Assembly (NCBI RefSeq): GCF_048773025.1
Contig: NC_133551.1
Span: 35,976,501-36,040,500, forward strand
Reading direction: 5' to 3'
Length of the DNA: 64,000 nucleotides
Source of the DNA: Camelus bactrianus
Lineage: Eukaryota; Chordata; Mammalia; Artiodactyla; Camelidae
The notes under the pieces are model-generated. The model saw nothing but the letters and a program-made list of their open reading frames with translations. It was not told the DNA's origin and searched no databases. Below, in pieces: positions 61,635 to 64,000 of this stretch; position 1 is the first letter of the stretch; the number at the start of each line of letters is the position of its first letter. The position numbers and the translations under genes were made by a program.

Positions 61635-61970
61635 AATGAATAGGCAGATCACAGAGGATTTGTAGGGCAGTGAAACTATTCTGAATGGTTTTATAATGGT
61701 GGATACATGTCTAATCTGTCCAAACCCATAAAGTGCACAACACCAAGAGAGAACATCAATGTAAACTATGGATTTGGGGTGATTATGATGTGTAATTGTA
61801 GATTCATCAGTTGTAACAAATGCAACACTCTGGTCAGGGGATGTTGATAATGGGAGAAGCTATGCATGTGTGAGGGCTCGGGGATATGGAAAATCTCTGT
61901 ACCTTCTGCTCATTTTTGCTGTGAACCTAGAGCTGCTCTAAAAATTAGTCTTATAAAGACAACAACAAAT
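61635..61970 (+). repeat. L1M-type LINE 3' terminus
   Basis: 'gaaactattctgaatggttttataatggtggatacatgtc', 'cataaagtgcacaacaccaagag', 'gcatgtgtgagggctcgggg' and 'ctgtgaacctagagctgctctaaaaa' match the L1MA/L1MB 3' end. It lies between the two local duplicates. Confidence 0.88.
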
Positions 61971-62155
61971 TCAGTTCTCAGTGTCCTTCAGGGAGCAAGA
62001 TCCAGAAACTGGCAGAAACAGCACATCAGTTTTTTAAAAGGAGGATACAGTCAGACTTGCTCTTAATGTCGAGAACATGGAAATTCTGTGACGTAGCCAT
62101 TTAAGGCATTTATAGTGAATATCATCTCTCTGGCCTCAAGGAGTCAAGAGTCTCT

Positions 62156-62363
62156 CAGGGGAGAGAGCCAGATTAAGACTTTTCAAACAAGAAAGAGAAG
62201 ACATCAAAAGAAAGAGATCGTGAACTACAATTATATACCTGAAGTTTTCCTAACTTCCAAGATATCTTGTCTCTTAAAAAAAAGGTAGAAAAGGAACAAA
62301 CATAGGAAAATGAAATGGAAATGGAAAAGAAAAAGATACCAACAGAAAAACAGCCTTGAACTA
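62156..62363 (+). repeat. Local duplication, copy 2
   Basis: This is the second copy of the segment at 61415-61623, offset by 741 bases. It differs by scattered substitutions and a few one- or two-base indels, so the event is not very recent. Confidence 0.95.
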
Positions 62364-62539
62364 AGAACACCCAGCTCACATGGGTAGAGCAAGGGTTGGA
62401 ACCCAGTTAGCTTCAGAGCCATGCCCTTAACTACAAAACACTATCTCTCCCAACAGGGATGTTTCACAGGTGAAACATATGGTGTTTAAGAGGATCAGCA
62501 GAGGAAAAGGACAACCCTACCTGGGGAAGATTGAGGAAG

Positions 62540-62660
62540 CTTCCCTTAGAAGAGTAGTTTGAGTTGTGAGTCCTGAAATGTGAGTAGGAGTTCACCAGGG
62601 GAACAGAGATTATAGAGGAGATGTTTCAGGCAGAGCACAGGTACCAAGGCATTCAGTTCA
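62540..62660 (-). repeat. L2 LINE fragment
   Basis: 'gttgtgagtcctgaaatgtgagtaggagttcaccagg...caggcagagcacaggtaccaaggc' matches L2 reversed, upstream of its 3' end. Confidence 0.7.
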
Positions 62661-62789
62661 AGCCTGATCTTGCCTCCAGATGAGAGACAGAATATCTGAT
62701 CTCAGGGCTCGTCCAGTCTGTTGATTTCACTGTTGCTATGAGGATGGGATTATTGAGCATGTGCAGAGTCTAAATAAGACATGGTGATG

Positions 62790-62975
62790 TCTCCCTGCAT
62801 CCTTCATACATCAAGGAGAGGAACAGTAGTACTTATCTCACAAATTCATTAAGTGAGTCAATTCATATAAAGCAGGTAGCACAGTGCCTGGCACACAGAA
62901 CATGCCCAATAAACGGCTATTTTTGTTCTCATTATCTTCATCAGAGTCAACATCATCATCATTATCTCATAGCTA
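62790..62975 (+). repeat. MIR SINE tail fragment
   Basis: 'aagcaggtagcacagtgcctggcacacagaacatgcccaataaacggctatttt' is the MIR 3' part with an ATCATC-rich tail. Confidence 0.7.
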
Positions 62976-63180
62976 CCTCTGATCAAGCAAATACTAATGA
63001 AAGAGAAATATTCAAATGAAAATGTGCTTTGTGATAATGCTAAGAACGCTACAGAGAAAGGAGATGGGTTTTTGGCTCTAAGTTGATGATCATTATCCGA
63101 ACTAAATGAAATAATAACCTAGGCAACTCAGCTCACTCTTGCTCAATTCAACATAAAATTGAGTTAAAAACCAAATTTTT

Positions 63181-63520
63181 TTCCTTTTTAACATGTTTTT
63201 TAAAATTGAAGTATAGTTGATTTACAATGCCGTATTAGTTTCTGGTGTACAGCATAGTAATACAGTTATACATATGTGTATGTATGTGTGTGTGTATTTA
63301 TTATATATATATGTATATATTCTTTTTCATATTCTTTCTCATTACAGGTTACTACAAGCCATTGAATAATTCCCTGTGCTATCCAGTAGGAACTTGCTGT
63401 TTATCTAGTCTGTCCATAGCAGTTTGTATCCGCCAAGCCCAAACTCACAATTTATCCCTTCCTCCCCTTTTTCCCCACTGGTAATCATAAGTTTGTTTTC
63501 TATGCCTGAGTCTCTTTCTG
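63181..63520 (-). mobile_element. L1 LINE 3' end, artiodactyl type, with perfect flanks
   Basis: Antisense: 'ttgaagtatagttgatttac', 'tctggtgtacagcatagtaatacag', 'tccctgtgctatccagtagg' and 'cccactggtaatcataagtttg'. The flanking TAAAAACCAAATTTTT is present on both sides (63165-63180 and 63521-63536) as a 16-base perfect target-site duplication. 340 bases, 5'-truncated. Confidence 0.95.
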
Positions 63521-63599
63521 TAAAAACCAAATTTTTGATCCATATCTGGCACATCAATATTGAGTCCAAACTGAAAACCAGTTAGAATACTCCATGCAT

Positions 63600-63830
63600 T
63601 CATGGAGTGATTCATTAATTCCCAAACACATTTTTGCCAGCACTGAGCTGGGCATCACAGAGATACAGAGCTGAGTACTAGATCTCCTCCCTTGGGTAGC
63701 TCAGAGGGTAGAAGGGAACATGGACGAGGGGAAATGCAAAAAACAATGTAAGAAGGGCTTTAACATATGCAAAGCTCCAGGAGAGCACAGAAGGCTAGAG
63801 AAATTAACTCTGTGGAGGTTCTAAAAACCT
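63600..63830 (-). repeat. L2 LINE 3'-end fragment
   Basis: 'gtgattcattaattcccaaac', 'ccagcactgagctgggcatc' and 'ctcccttgggtagctcagag' are compatible with a diverged reversed L2. Confidence 0.45.
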
Positions 63831-64000
63831 TGATAAAACACCAGAGAAAAATGAAAAAAAATCATGCCTAAGATGTGCATCCGAGGGAGCCTACGGTAAG
63901 CACTACTAAGCTACCGCGGTCTGCCTATTCTCTGGTTGAAACAAACTGCAGCTTCCTGAATGGGTCATGCTCCCACTGGCTTCTATGTTTGGTCATGCAG

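Larger units (their letters stand above)
1..64000 (-). other. FGGY: FGGY gene body (internal part)
   Basis: The whole window lies inside the FGGY gene, transcribed right to left. Two recognisable coding exons (47408-47523, then 6413-6541) are joined by one complete intron of 40,866 bases. The rest is flanking intron sequence at both ends. The earlier N-terminal exons would lie beyond position 64000 and the C-terminal exons before position 1; I searched by eye for their expected peptides and did not find them here. Human FGGY is likewise a very long gene with many widely spaced exons, so two exons in 64 kb is ordinary. No start codon exon, promoter or polyadenylation region of FGGY is visible. 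Confidence 0.93.
47524..64000 (-). other. FGGY: FGGY intron upstream of the 47408-47523 exon (partial)
   Basis: This is the 3' part of the preceding phase-2 intron, cut by the window edge. It holds a split L2 copy with an LTR-bearing insert, an MLT1 LTR, a long A-rich L1/HAL1-type tract, a local duplication and a younger-type L1 3' end. Stretches at 51.2-52.0, 57.2-58.5 and 59.9-61.4 kb show no clear repeat or exon. The expected upstream FGGY exon (GHFFDLPDFLSW region) was searched for by eye and not found. Confidence 0.85.

Overview
The window is mammalian nuclear DNA, almost certainly from a camelid (camel, llama or alpaca). The evidence is three copies of the short tRNA-Ala-derived SINE typical of Tylopoda (vic-1 type), several L1 3' ends of the even-toed ungulate type, and the usual mammalian set of old repeats (MIR, L2, MER5/MER20-type hAT elements, MLT1 and MLT2 LTRs, L1M). 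Nothing bacterial, viral-operon-like or CRISPR-like is present.

Two coding exons could be recognised, both on the minus strand and both from FGGY, the FGGY carbohydrate kinase domain-containing protein (a D-ribulose kinase in mammals). The upstream exon (47408-47523) encodes the end of the N-terminal kinase lobe, including the CKWTY and GWDDSFWKM segments. The downstream exon (6413-6541) encodes the start of the second lobe, with [22 protein letters not shown] and the active-site LIDAHAGG motif. Their reading frames join exactly across a phase-1 intron of 40,866 bases, giving S-K-I-G-N-Q-V at the junction. The window is therefore a slice of one large gene: bases 1-6412 lie in the next intron downstream, 6542-47407 are the complete intron between the two exons, and 47524-64000 lie in the intron upstream. 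No other FGGY exon, no promoter and no second gene was found.

The introns are largely a repeat fossil bed. 1-6412: L2, MER5A, MIR and an AAGG microsatellite. 6542-25000: a hAT element, MIR, L2, a SINE, an L1M fragment, an MLT2 solo LTR, and MER20-type elements with a SINE nested in one. 25000-47400: L1ME, MIR, L2 (including ORF2-derived sequence), a MER20-type copy, a SINE, three younger-type L1 3' ends and older LTR-like pieces. 47524-64000: an L2 copy split by an LTR-bearing insert with 15-base flanking duplications, an MLT1 LTR, a long decayed L1/HAL1-type tract (about 52.0-57.1 kb), a local duplication of about 208 bases, and an L1 3' end with a perfect 16-base target-site duplication.

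No new biological system was identified. The items most worth a second look are the LTR insert with 15-base flanks, the local duplication at 61.4/62.2 kb, the 40-base AC/GT palindrome at 34.95 kb, the inverted repeat at 57.1 kb and an unexplained CpG-richer unique block at 38.3-38.8 kb. Repeat boundaries and family names come from reading by eye and remembered consensus sequences, so edges are approximate unless flanking duplications fix them.
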